Shown one piece after another: positions 52,415 to 60,592 of a stretch of 64,000 bases of DNA. The stretch's first letter is position 1, and each line of letters starts with the position of its first letter. Under the pieces are notes generated by a model. The model was not told where the DNA came from. It was given only the letters and a program-made list of their open reading frames with translations, and did no database searches. This DNA is from Metabacillus sp. FJAT-52054. Lineage in GTDB: Bacteria > Bacillota > Bacilli > Bacillales > Bacillaceae. Both the position numbers and the translations under genes were made by a program. The stretch is from contig NZ_CP147407.1 of NCBI RefSeq assembly GCF_037201815.1, positions 2,984,723 to 3,048,722 on the forward strand, in the 5' to 3' direction.

Positions 52415-53729
52415 TTTGGCGCCCCTCCCATTCTGATACAATCATCAGTATTTCCTCTGCAATCGAAGTCTCCCTCGGAATAATCAAGTGTTTATCCACT
52501 TGATGGTAATCACAAAATTCCTCCACTCGTTTTTCGAATAGCTGAATGAGTTCTTTTGCAGCTGGCATATCAGTTTTTGCATACCGGGCGAGACCCGTCA
52601 GCCTTTTCAAATTTCTATAATCCTCAAACGGAATACGCGGAAACCTCCATCTGCCATCCGGTTCTTTTGATACCTTTGGGTAAGGCACTTTTGAAAATTC
52701 AAAATACCGTCCGTTCCGGTCCGGCTCCGAATGCGGATCATTTAATAAAGAGGCATACCTGACATACAGATGGTACTCTTGTTTGGTCTGTTCAGAGGAT
52801 AGAAATCCTTCGATGTCCTCTCTGGAAAGTGACTCCGGGAGCACTGGATAATTATCATCATTTAAAAATTGGAGAAGATTAACCGGTTCAATATTAAACC
52901 TTGTAAATAATCCATTCAACTCTTTCCAAAGCTTAACCATAATCTGAATCGTATCCTTTGTAATGGGTCCTTCTGGAAATAGTTTATAGAGCGATTTATG
53001 AGATGCATTCACAGTAAGTATTTCATTCAAAGAAAAGTCATTCATGAAAAAAGGAGGATGCACAAAGGTTGTAATGCTTCTTGACTCCGCCTCCAAAGGA
53101 TCCTTTACAAGAACACATGTAACTTTTATTTCTTCCAGCAAATTTTGAATGGCTAAAAGAGAAGGACTGTTTTGCATGCTCGATCCAGCATAAATTTTTT
53201 TCTTGGCAGCCTTGGTCAGAGCAATTGTAAGCATATCCTTTTCTTTTAGCTTAGTTGCCGCATAGTAGGATGAAAGACTGATGACCTCTGCATTCAAATT
53301 AACTTTTTTCAAATACCCTCTGACCAGCAAATTCGAACCCGCATTAGGTGAGATCAAAACGATTGTTTTGATCCATATAAGGGCTGCTGGTTTCATGTTT
53401 TTTAATATCGATAAATAAGTATCACTCGGAGTGCATAAAATCAGGGTTTCCCATTGTCCCTCTATGTATGGATAGCCCTCGTAAAATGCTTCCAGAACAG
53501 CCGAACCGGCAAAATCTTTTAAGCGTTCAAGCTCGGCCATTGCTTGAATGGTATAGTTATTTTCCATAAGCTCTGCAGTAAACGCCATTGATCGGGATCC
53601 TTCACGGTTTGCCATTCCAATTGGATTTCCCCATTGGCTGTTCAAAACGACCGCGGTCTGGACAGCTGCAGGACCCGCTCCCGCAATCAAAATCCGGCCG
53701 AATTTTGAATGTACCCTCAACTCATTCAT
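52407..53729 (-). CDS. cntM: Opine metallophore dehydrogenase CntM
   Basis: 440-residue NAD(P)H-dependent enzyme that reductively condenses the CntL product with a 2-oxo acid. Matches staphylopine dehydrogenase: RILIAGAGPAAVQTA near the N-terminus, then VHPPFFMNDFSL, YKLFPEGPIT, VNLLQFL and YVRYASLLNDPHSEPD. At the position of S. aureus Asp150 (STYLGD) this protein has Ala158 (SSYYAA); Ala there is linked to alpha-ketoglutarate use and Asp to pyruvate use. The start overlaps the cntL stop (ATGAATGA), with AGAGGA upstream. A longer in-frame start lies inside cntL and is rejected. Confidence 0.92.
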   Translation of the reverse strand: MNELRVHSKFGRILIAGAGPAAVQTAVVLNSQWGNPIGMANREGSRSMAFTAELMENNYTIQAMAELERLKDFAGSAVLEAFYEGYPYIEGQWETLILCTPSDTYLSILKNMKPAALIWIKTIVLISPNAGSNLLVRGYLKKVNLNAEVISLSSYYAATKLKEKDMLTIALTKAAKKKIYAGSSMQNSPSLLAIQNLLEEIKVTCVLVKDPLEAESRSITTFVHPPFFMNDFSLNEILTVNASHKSLYKLFPEGPITKDTIQIMVKLWKELNGLFTRFNIEPVNLLQFLNDDNYPVLPESLSREDIEGFLSSEQTKQEYHLYVRYASLLNDPHSEPDRNGRYFEFSKVPYPKVSKEPDGRWRFPRIPFEDYRNLKRLTGLARYAKTDMPAAKELIQLFEKRVEEFCDYHQVDKHLIIPRETSIAEEILMIVSEWEGRQNE

Positions 53730-54546
53730 ATGTATAAGTCCTCTCTGAACTGCCCGAGGACTGATGACAGCCTGCTTTTTCAATGAGGATTGTGTCATAA
53801 AAGCCAGGTTCATCTTCATTGATTAATGTTTGAATCCATTCTTTAGAGCCTGATGGCATATATGGATAATTAAAAACAGATTTCAAGCCATTTCCATACC
53901 TCAATAAGATTTTCACATTGCTTTTTGCATGCTGATACAGATCCTTCAGTACACCTTTTTTATCCTCTACCAGTGAAGCAATGACGATATGTGTTGCTTT
54001 TTTAAGAAAGGGCAGAAGAGCTAGCTTTTCACTTGTAAACTCGGCTTGGACACCTGCTGTAAGCGCTATTTCCCGTGCCATACGGACTGCTTCCTGGTCG
54101 ATATCAACACCAACAACTTCTGACCCGGTTTCCTTAGCGATGGTAAGTGTTGTGACAGGAAATGCTCCTGACCCGATAATAAGCACTTTAGAATCTCTGT
54201 TTATACCAAACGCAGTCATTTCCTTCATTACGCTGCCAGACAACTGACTGATATAAGAGGAAATATTCGAGACCCCTGCATGAGATGAGTGGTACTTCTC
54301 TATATCGCATACAGCCTGTACAGATGCTTTTCTCAAACGGTTTGTATATTTGATTACCTCTTCATCTTTTTTGCAAGCCTCCCACTGTTTTTCATATTTG
54401 CCGTTTTGTATGAAAGCAGGAAGTTCATCCAGTTTCTTTTTCAAAAGCTCAAAGCAATCCGGGCACTCTTTTGCGAAACCTAAAAGTTCATTCATTTCAT
54501 ATTCTTTTACTTTCAAAGTTAATAAAATCTCGTATTTATCCTTCAA
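53722..54546 (-). CDS. cntL: Nicotianamine synthase-like enzyme CntL
   Basis: 274-residue enzyme expected to move the aminobutyrate group of S-adenosylmethionine onto histidine, the first metallophore step. The methyltransferase-like fold is visible: VLIIGSGAFPVTTLTIAKET (about residues 125-145), VVGVDIDQEAVRMAREIA (about 150) and ILLRYGNGLKSVFNYPY (about 215-232). The TTG start follows AAGGAGG at 8 nt. Length matches S. aureus CntL (271). First gene of the cntL-cntM-exporter operon, with Zur box and promoter immediately upstream. No cntK histidine racemase is in the locus. Confidence 0.9.
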   Translation of the reverse strand: MKDKYEILLTLKVKEYEMNELLGFAKECPDCFELLKKKLDELPAFIQNGKYEKQWEACKKDEEVIKYTNRLRKASVQAVCDIEKYHSSHAGVSNISSYISQLSGSVMKEMTAFGINRDSKVLIIGSGAFPVTTLTIAKETGSEVVGVDIDQEAVRMAREIALTAGVQAEFTSEKLALLPFLKKATHIVIASLVEDKKGVLKDLYQHAKSNVKILLRYGNGLKSVFNYPYMPSGSKEWIQTLINEDEPGFYDTILIEKAGCHQSSGSSERTYTYE

Positions 54547-54565
54547 AGCAATCACCCTCCTTTTT

Positions 54566-54586
54566 AAATCGAAATAATTACGATTT
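54566..54586. promoter_or_regulatory. Zur box of the cntL-cntM-exporter operon
   Basis: AAATCGAAAT-A-ATTACGATTT, one difference from the Bacillus Zur palindrome. It starts 9 bp downstream of the -10 element on the minus strand, so bound Zur would block transcription. Confidence 0.88.
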
Positions 54587-54594
54587 ACCAAGGA

Positions 54595-54623
54595 ATCATA
54601 TCATGCTCTCGAATAACCGACAA
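54595..54623 (-). promoter_or_regulatory. Sigma-A promoter of cntL
   Basis: TTGTCG (54618-54623), 17-bp spacer, TATGAT (54595-54600) on the minus strand. Confidence 0.65.
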
Positions 54624-54761
54624 GAGCCTGCATTTCCTAATTTAAACGGACGATTTACCCCAGCAATTTTCATCTTTCTCTTTCTTGCAAATCATCACCG
54701 TGGCACTTCTTTCTAAATCCTCCTATGCAGCATTCGGTCTCTACCGAAGTTAAAATTGCAA

Positions 54762-54790
54762 TTGACTCTCCTAAAATATAATGCTAAAAT
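54762..54790 (+). promoter_or_regulatory. Sigma-A promoter of the cntABCDF operon
   Basis: TTGACT (54762-54767), 17-bp spacer, TAAAAT (54785-54790). Two Zur boxes follow. Confidence 0.68.
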
Positions 54791-54799
54791 CCAACTTAT

Positions 54800-54820
54800 A
54801 AATCGTAATGGTTACTATTT
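54800..54820. promoter_or_regulatory. Zur box 1 of the cntABCDF operon
   Basis: AAATCGTAAT-G-GTTACTATTT, two differences from the Bacillus Zur palindrome, at the expected transcription start. Confidence 0.82.
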
Positions 54821-54822
54821 AT

Positions 54823-54843
54823 AAGTCGTAATGGTTACTACTT
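54823..54843. promoter_or_regulatory. Zur box 2 of the cntABCDF operon
   Basis: AAGTCGTAAT-G-GTTACTACTT, a near copy of box 1 placed 23 bp downstream. The tandem layout should tighten repression. Confidence 0.75.
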
Positions 54844-54957
54844 GTATAACTTTTGAAAGGAGTCTGAATTTTAATACATACGAATTTACAACTTTCTAAC
54901 AAGTAAAAACGATTGTCAGCTGTACCTAGTTTCATAGGATCAAAGGAGGAGCACTAC

Positions 54958-56487
54958 TTGAAAAAAAAATATAGTCTTGGCCTAATCATTAGTCTTTTAT
55001 TGGTATTTTCAACTGCATGTACGTCTCAGCAATCACAAGGTAACGAGAAAAAGAAAGAGCTTACCTTTCTGTCTAACTTCCCCAGTGAAACACTGGATCC
55101 TCATTTGAATTTCACTCCCGTCAGAGCAGGGATCAGTGAGACACTGATCAAAGTGGACGAAAACCAGGAGCTTGAGCCATGGCTTGCAGAAAGCTGGGAA
55201 TCTAAAGATAATGGCTCGACATGGGTTATGAAAATAAAAGAGGGCATTCATTTTCAAAATGGGAAAAAAGTAGATGCCGAAGCTGTTAAAGATTCTCTCC
55301 AACGGAATATTGAGGTCAGTGAAGCCATGAAGGCGTCCCTGAAAATTAAATCGATGGAAGCAGATAAACAAATTCTGACAATCATTACAGAGAAGCCGCT
55401 CCCTCAGTTTCCTTCTGAACTGGTTCATCCCAACACAGCCATCATAGACAGCAAAGCTGAAAACATCGAGGAAAAACCTGTAGGAACCGGGCCTTTTAAA
55501 ATTCAGTCCTTTGATGCTAACAGCAGTCTCAAGCTCCAAAAGAACAGTAATTACTGGGACGGAAATGTGAAACTTGATCAGGTAACGATGATGTTTAATG
55601 AGGATGCGAATGCAAGGACAGCCGCCCTTCAATCAGGTGACGCAGACATCTCCTATCGCCCTGCCCTCGAAAGCATGGAAGCGCTAAAAAAAGATCCAGC
55701 CATTAAAACGGATTTCGTAACGAGCCTCAGGGATCAATTTCTCTTATATAATTTTAAAAATGAGCTTTTACAGGATCCAAACGTAAGAAAAGCGTTTGAC
55801 GTTCTCCTTGATCGCAATGAAGTTGCACAAAAAACACTGGCTGGACAAGCCTCTCCTGCCGAAGGACCTTTTGTGCCGGACTCTCTCTTTTCGCCTGAGT
55901 ACGCAAAGAAGGAATTTAGTATACGTTCAGCAAAAAGCTATCTTAGCAAAGCTGGAATTGACATGAAAGATGGAAAGGCATTTAATGATGGAAAACCGCT
56001 GTCCTTAAAAGTCCTGACCTATTCCTACCGTCCAGAGCTTCCATTAATGGCCCAGCTTCTTCAGGCCAATGCAAAAGAGCTTGGACTGGATATCGAAATC
56101 CAGACAGCGGAGAATATTGATGAATATATGGCTGAAAAAGACGACTGGGACATCGCTACGTATAGTATGATTTCTGACCCCCGTGGAGATGCCGCCTACT
56201 TCTTTAATGCTGTTTACATGCCAGGCGGAGCCATGAATCACAGTAATTTACAGAATAAAGAATTAACAAAGGCTATTGAAAAGCTTAATGAAACAGTTGA
56301 TAAAGCAGAGCGTGCCAAACTGGCTAAAGAAGCTTCAGCAATCATTGATAAAGAAACCCTGCATTCCTTTATCGTTCACCCCAAAAATTTCGTAGCGTAT
56401 AAAGATGACGTCTTGAATTGGGAAACTTCCAAAAGTGAGTATTACATGATTACTAAAGACCTTGATGTGAAAACTAAAAACCAATGA
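54958..56487 (+). CDS. cntA: Opine-metallophore ABC transporter, substrate-binding lipoprotein CntA
   Basis: 509-residue SBP_bac_5 (nickel/peptide type) lipoprotein. TTG start after AAAGGAGG (8-9 nt). The signal peptide LGLIISLLLVFSTAC ends in a lipobox Cys at about residue 20, anchoring it on the outer membrane face. Family stretches: SETLDPHLNFTPVRAGISET, PWLAESWESKDNGSTWVMKI and VGTGPFKIQSFD. Captures the metal-opine complex for CntBCDF. A long leader of about 160 nt with two Zur boxes precedes it. Confidence 0.9.
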   Translation: MKKKYSLGLIISLLLVFSTACTSQQSQGNEKKKELTFLSNFPSETLDPHLNFTPVRAGISETLIKVDENQELEPWLAESWESKDNGSTWVMKIKEGIHFQNGKKVDAEAVKDSLQRNIEVSEAMKASLKIKSMEADKQILTIITEKPLPQFPSELVHPNTAIIDSKAENIEEKPVGTGPFKIQSFDANSSLKLQKNSNYWDGNVKLDQVTMMFNEDANARTAALQSGDADISYRPALESMEALKKDPAIKTDFVTSLRDQFLLYNFKNELLQDPNVRKAFDVLLDRNEVAQKTLAGQASPAEGPFVPDSLFSPEYAKKEFSIRSAKSYLSKAGIDMKDGKAFNDGKPLSLKVLTYSYRPELPLMAQLLQANAKELGLDIEIQTAENIDEYMAEKDDWDIATYSMISDPRGDAAYFFNAVYMPGGAMNHSNLQNKELTKAIEKLNETVDKAERAKLAKEASAIIDKETLHSFIVHPKNFVAYKDDVLNWETSKSEYYMITKDLDVKTKNQ

Positions 56488-57419
56488 TAGTTAAAAGAAT
56501 AAGTGAATTCATCCTTTTCCTGCTGATTTTATCCGCTGTGAGTTTTGTTTTGATCCAAGCAGCACCGGGAGATCCAGTAAGGTCTATGATGAAGACAGAT
56601 GATACAGCCATATCAGCAGAACAGATGGATAGCCTCAGAAAGGAATTGGGATTGAACGATCCCATACTTCTTCAATATGGCAAGTGGCTGATCCGCTTTT
56701 TTCAGCTGGATTTTGGCCATTCCTATATGACAAAACAGCTTGTCATAGATGAGCTATTGAAAACATTCCCTGCCACTCTCGAATTGACATTTTCTTCACT
56801 TTTGGTGATGACTGTCATTGCTGTTCCTCTTGGAACGCTTGCCGCTCTTTATAAGGGAAAATGGCAGGATCATCTTAGCCGGATATTTGCTCTTGCAGGG
56901 GCTGCTGTTCCAAGCTTATGGCTGGGGCTTCTTTTTATTCAGTTATTTTCAGTGAAATTAGGCATCTTCCCTTCGATGGGCAAGGGATCAATATCCCACC
57001 TCATCTTGCCTTCTTTGACTCTAGGGATTGCTATGGCAGCAGTGTATGTGAGAATTCTGAGATCCAGTCTGCTAGAAAGCTTGAGCCAGGATTTTATCCG
57101 TTCTGCTAAGGCAAGGGGACTGTCAAACTCCCGAATTTTCATTCATCATACTTTCCGTCATAGCCTTACACCTGTGATTACGATATTTGGGATTAGTCTT
57201 GGAAGTCTTTTGGGAGGCACTGTTATTATTGAGGTTTTGTTTGGGTATCCCGGAGCAGGAAAGCTCGTGGTAGATGCGATTCTAAAAAGAGACTACCCAA
57301 TTATTCAAGGATATATCTTATTAATGGGAGCATTGGTCTGTATGATTAACATCTTGGTCGATCTTTCCTACCGGTATATCAATCCGGAATTACGCATTAA
57401 GGAGGCGAATAAAAGATGA
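56484..57419 (+). CDS. cntB: Opine-metallophore ABC transporter permease CntB
   Basis: 311-residue DppB/NikB-type permease with six membrane segments and N-terminal AAPGDPVRSMM typical of this group. The EAA loop is SLSQDFIRSAKARGLSNSRI (about residues 193-212), which contacts the ATPases. The start overlaps the cntA stop by 4 nt (ATGA), so translation is coupled. Confidence 0.92.
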   Translation: MIVKRISEFILFLLILSAVSFVLIQAAPGDPVRSMMKTDDTAISAEQMDSLRKELGLNDPILLQYGKWLIRFFQLDFGHSYMTKQLVIDELLKTFPATLELTFSSLLVMTVIAVPLGTLAALYKGKWQDHLSRIFALAGAAVPSLWLGLLFIQLFSVKLGIFPSMGKGSISHLILPSLTLGIAMAAVYVRILRSSLLESLSQDFIRSAKARGLSNSRIFIHHTFRHSLTPVITIFGISLGSLLGGTVIIEVLFGYPGAGKLVVDAILKRDYPIIQGYILLMGALVCMINILVDLSYRYINPELRIKEANKR

Positions 57420-58225
57420 TGCCATCGCCTCTTAACGGACGGGATAAATTTGGATGGATGCTCGTGTTCATTGCAGCCTTAATGATTGCTTCATTCCTTG
57501 ATCCGGTTGATCCCGCAAAAATCAATATGAGTGACCGTCTTTTGCCTATTAGCAGCGAGCATTTTTTAGGCACCGATCATATGGGCAGAGACTTATTTTC
57601 AAGAATACTGGCAGGAGCACAGAGCACTGTAGGTACCGCTTTTTTGGTTCTGTTTATCTCATTTATTATTGGACTTCCTATAGGCCTCATTGCCGGATAT
57701 GCAGGCGGAATAACAGACCGCTTCTTTATGAGAATAGCCGATGCATTTATGGCATTTCCCGACTATATCATCGCCATTATTTTAACGGGTCTAATTGGAC
57801 CTGGACTGGTTAATTTGATTATGGCCATTGTCATGGTGAAATGGGTGGGATATTCGAGGCTTGTCCGGAGCGTCGTTATTTCTGAAAAAGAAAAAGATTA
57901 TGTTCAGATGGCTAAAATTAATGGGGCCAGTTCAGCTTTGATTATTAGAAAACACCTGCTTCCGCATGTTCTTGGCCATCTACTAGTGATGGTAACGCTC
58001 GACATTGGAAAAGTAATCTTAATGATTGCCTCCCTCTCCTATATCGGACTTGGACCGCAGCCCCCTTCCCCTGAATGGGGAGCCATGCTGAATGAATCAA
58101 AAGCATTTTTTTACAATGCCCCGCAGCTGATGATTATTCCCGGATTAGCCATCATGCTCGTTGTTTTGGTATTCAATTTAATGGGAGATCAGCTAAGAGA
58201 CAAGCTGGATGTTAAAAATCGATAA
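57416..58225 (+). CDS. cntC: Opine-metallophore ABC transporter permease CntC
   Basis: 269-residue DppC/NikC-type permease with six membrane segments. Family stretches: LGTDHMGRDLFSRILAGAQ (about residues 49-67) and the EAA loop KEKDYVQMAKINGASSALII (about 160). Start overlaps the cntB stop by 4 nt. Forms the channel with CntB. Confidence 0.92.
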   Translation: MMPSPLNGRDKFGWMLVFIAALMIASFLDPVDPAKINMSDRLLPISSEHFLGTDHMGRDLFSRILAGAQSTVGTAFLVLFISFIIGLPIGLIAGYAGGITDRFFMRIADAFMAFPDYIIAIILTGLIGPGLVNLIMAIVMVKWVGYSRLVRSVVISEKEKDYVQMAKINGASSALIIRKHLLPHVLGHLLVMVTLDIGKVILMIASLSYIGLGPQPPSPEWGAMLNESKAFFYNAPQLMIIPGLAIMLVVLVFNLMGDQLRDKLDVKNR

Positions 58226-58236
58226 GGAGGAAAGGA

Positions 58237-59043
58237 ATGAATGTCCTAGAAATATCGAATCTCTCTATTCATCATAGAAATCAGAAAATCATCCACAGCT
58301 TAGACCTTGCCATTGAAAAAGGAGATTGGATGGCTGTGGCTGGTGAGAGCGGCAGCGGAAAAACCGTTATGGCCGCTTCAATTGGCAGGCTTCTTCCTTC
58401 TGAATTGACCATTACAGCAGGAACCATTTTACTCAACAGCTTAAACCTGTTAACTATAAAAGAAAATAACCTGCGGCCACTTCTTGGAAAAGAGATTTCT
58501 TATATATTCCAAGATTATAAAGGGGCTTTTACACCTTTCTTGACCATTGGAAAGCAATTTAATGAAATGTTAAAAGCCCATACAGGCGATTCAAAAAAGG
58601 TAAGAAATGAACGGGTATATGAAGCACTGAGGCTAGTCGGACTTCCTGAAGAAAGGGTGTACGCGAGTTACCCCTTTCAGCTTAGCGGAGGGCAGCTGCA
58701 AAGGGCGGCAATCGCAATGGCCATGATCCTGGAGCCGACACTGCTGATTGCAGATGAACCAACCACCGCACTTGACAGCCTCACTGCAGCATCTGTTCTG
58801 AAGCTAATTGAAAAAATGCAAAGGAAAACAAACTGCGCCGTACTATTTATTACTCATGATTTAAGGCATGCGAAAAAATATGCGAATAAAATAGCGATCA
58901 TGCATAATGGAACGATTGTAGAATCAGGATTAAAAACAGCCTTGTTCCATAGGCCTGAGCACCCATATACAAAATCCTTGCTTTCCGCTATTCCCAAATT
59001 AAAAAGCAGTCATCAGGAGCGGCTGATGACTGCTGATTCCTAA
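58237..59043 (+). CDS. cntD: Opine-metallophore ABC transporter ATPase CntD
   Basis: 268-residue ABC ATPase of the OppD/NikD type. Walker A GESGSGKTVM (about residue 38), signature LSGGQLQRAAIAMAMI (about 149), Walker B LLIADEPTTALD (about 169) and switch His in FITHDLRHAKKYA. It ends soon after the HPYTKSLLSAIPKL oligopeptide-family motif, without the usual C-terminal Cys cluster. 11 nt after cntC with GGAGGAAAGGA. Confidence 0.92.
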   Translation: MNVLEISNLSIHHRNQKIIHSLDLAIEKGDWMAVAGESGSGKTVMAASIGRLLPSELTITAGTILLNSLNLLTIKENNLRPLLGKEISYIFQDYKGAFTPFLTIGKQFNEMLKAHTGDSKKVRNERVYEALRLVGLPEERVYASYPFQLSGGQLQRAAIAMAMILEPTLLIADEPTTALDSLTAASVLKLIEKMQRKTNCAVLFITHDLRHAKKYANKIAIMHNGTIVESGLKTALFHRPEHPYTKSLLSAIPKLKSSHQERLMTADS

Positions 59044-59133
59044 AGCTTTCTTTAATAAGACAGGCGGGTTGCTAACAGGGCCTTATTCAAAATCAATCAT
59101 GCTGGATCATACATTTTATTAAAGGAGACTGAA

Positions 59134-59904
59134 ATGGAAATCCTTGCAGCAAGAAAAATTTCAAAGCAATATAACCCCCTTCAAAAAGCTGTTGACGGGA
59201 TATCATTAACGGTCAGAAAAGGCGAATGTGTCGGCATAGTCGGAGAAAGCGGAAGCGGAAAAAGTACGCTCGCCAAGTGTCTTCTCGGACTAGAAAAGCC
59301 CGAACAAGGAGAGATTTGGATTGGGGAAAACCGCCTCAACTCATTAAATAGGAAAACAGTTCGCGCAGTGAGAAAGGACATTCAGGCCGTCTTTCAAAAT
59401 CCTGCTGCATCCTTAAATCCAAAACTAAAAATTATGGATTCATTAATGGAACCCTTGGATATTCAGGAAAGAAATCCGTTTTCCCTTGTACCAAGGAGAA
59501 GAGAGGGCCGGGAGCGCACCGCGGCCGAGCTACTGAATATCGTCGGAATCTCTTCTTCCTATCTTCATCGTTATCCTCATGAACTAAGCGGCGGGCAAAA
59601 GCAAAGAGTAAGCATTGCAAGAGCCATCAGTATACGCCCCTCTCTCATTATCCTAGATGAGCCAACTGCCAGCCTGGATGTCTCTATTCAAGCGAAAATT
59701 CTCAATTTATTGAAGGACTTGCAGGAAAGCCTGGGGATTTCCTATTTATTCATCTCTCACGACTTAGCCGCTGTAAATTTTATGGGCAGCCGCACCCTCG
59801 TCATGAAGGATGGACGGATCGTTGATCAATTTCATAGAGAGGATTTATTTGCAGAGAGCCGTCATCCTTATACGAAAGCCCTGGTGAACGTATTTGAGGA
59901 CTAG
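59134..59904 (+). CDS. cntF: Opine-metallophore ABC transporter ATPase CntF
   Basis: 256-residue ABC ATPase of the OppF/NikE type. Walker A GESGSGKSTLAKCLLGLE (about residue 36), signature LSGGQKQRVSIARAIS (about 153), Walker B LIILDEPTASLD (about 173) and LFISHDLAAVNFMG. Together with CntD it energises uptake. A 90-bp gap from cntD carries no terminator, so it stays in the operon. AAAGGAG site 7-8 nt upstream; terminator at 59971. Confidence 0.92.
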   Translation: MEILAARKISKQYNPLQKAVDGISLTVRKGECVGIVGESGSGKSTLAKCLLGLEKPEQGEIWIGENRLNSLNRKTVRAVRKDIQAVFQNPAASLNPKLKIMDSLMEPLDIQERNPFSLVPRRREGRERTAAELLNIVGISSSYLHRYPHELSGGQKQRVSIARAISIRPSLIILDEPTASLDVSIQAKILNLLKDLQESLGISYLFISHDLAAVNFMGSRTLVMKDGRIVDQFHREDLFAESRHPYTKALVNVFED

Positions 59905-59970
59905 CTTCCAATCACAAAATCTATGGAACTGCTGCTGATTTGCAGAGTACAGCTTAACTCAGCAAACACC

Positions 59971-60003
59971 GAAGGGCATCCTGAATCAGGATGCCCTTCT
60001 TTA
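59971..60003 (+). terminator. Rho-independent terminator of the cntABCDF operon
   Basis: GAAGGGCATCCTG-aat-CAGGATGCCCTTC followed by TTT. Confidence 0.92.
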
Positions 60004-60021
60004 ACCGATGAGGAATTTTCT

Positions 60022-60552
60022 TTATTTTTTCTTCCTGAACATGCTGATCAGGAACACAATCACTAACACCACAAGCACTCCGCCAATTATGATTGGCAAG
60101 GAAGAAGAGGTTTTTTCCTGCTCTGAGGAGGTCTTAGGCTCCTGCGTTTGAGGCTTTTCTTCCTCTTGAGTTTGCGGGGATTTGTCCTCTGCCGCTGCTG
60201 TTTCTCTTTGAACATTGAAGTTCATGGAGTCTTTTACTACATGAGTATCTGCACCGACGATATCCCACTCTACCGTGTAGGAACCATTTTTCAATTCATC
60301 TGGAATCTTTCCTGTAAGCGTACTGCCGTCAATTTTTATATCACTTACAGGCACTTCGGTTTTTCCTTCGTGCAGAAGTATAAATTTGCTTGATTCCTCG
60401 ATTGTTGTATTGAAGGTAAGAGAAATCTCAGGAAGCTTCCCTGTTATCGTTTCTCCCGCTTTTGGTGTTGAGGTTTCCAATTTTGAATGGGCACTGGCCA
60501 CATTACTATTAAATAAAAGTGCTAAAAAAAGCATCAGGGCTATTTTTTTCAT
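60022..60552 (-). CDS. CopC-domain surface protein with C-terminal anchor
   Basis: 176-residue secreted protein. The signal peptide ends NSNVASA-HSKLETS, which leaves His1 free, the first copper ligand of CopC proteins; the second His is in VGADTHVVKD. The CopC beta fold (about residues 22-115) is followed by a Gln/Glu/Pro-rich linker, one membrane helix (IIIGGVLVVLVIVFLISM) and a basic tail, so it stays on the membrane. Lies 40 nt downstream of the PepSY gene on the same strand. Copper binding or delivery is likely. Confidence 0.88.
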   Translation of the reverse strand: MKKIALMLFLALLFNSNVASAHSKLETSTPKAGETITGKLPEISLTFNTTIEESSKFILLHEGKTEVPVSDIKIDGSTLTGKIPDELKNGSYTVEWDIVGADTHVVKDSMNFNVQRETAAAEDKSPQTQEEEKPQTQEPKTSSEQEKTSSSLPIIIGGVLVVLVIVFLISMFRKKK

Positions 60553-60592
60553 TGCTGTTCACATCTCCATTTAGTTTTATAGATTCTCGCTG

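Noticed and set aside
51521-59904. Histidine racemase (cntK) or MFS exporter (cntE) in the cnt locus
   Set aside because: Every sizeable frame in the locus is accounted for and none resembles a DapF-like racemase or an MFS protein.
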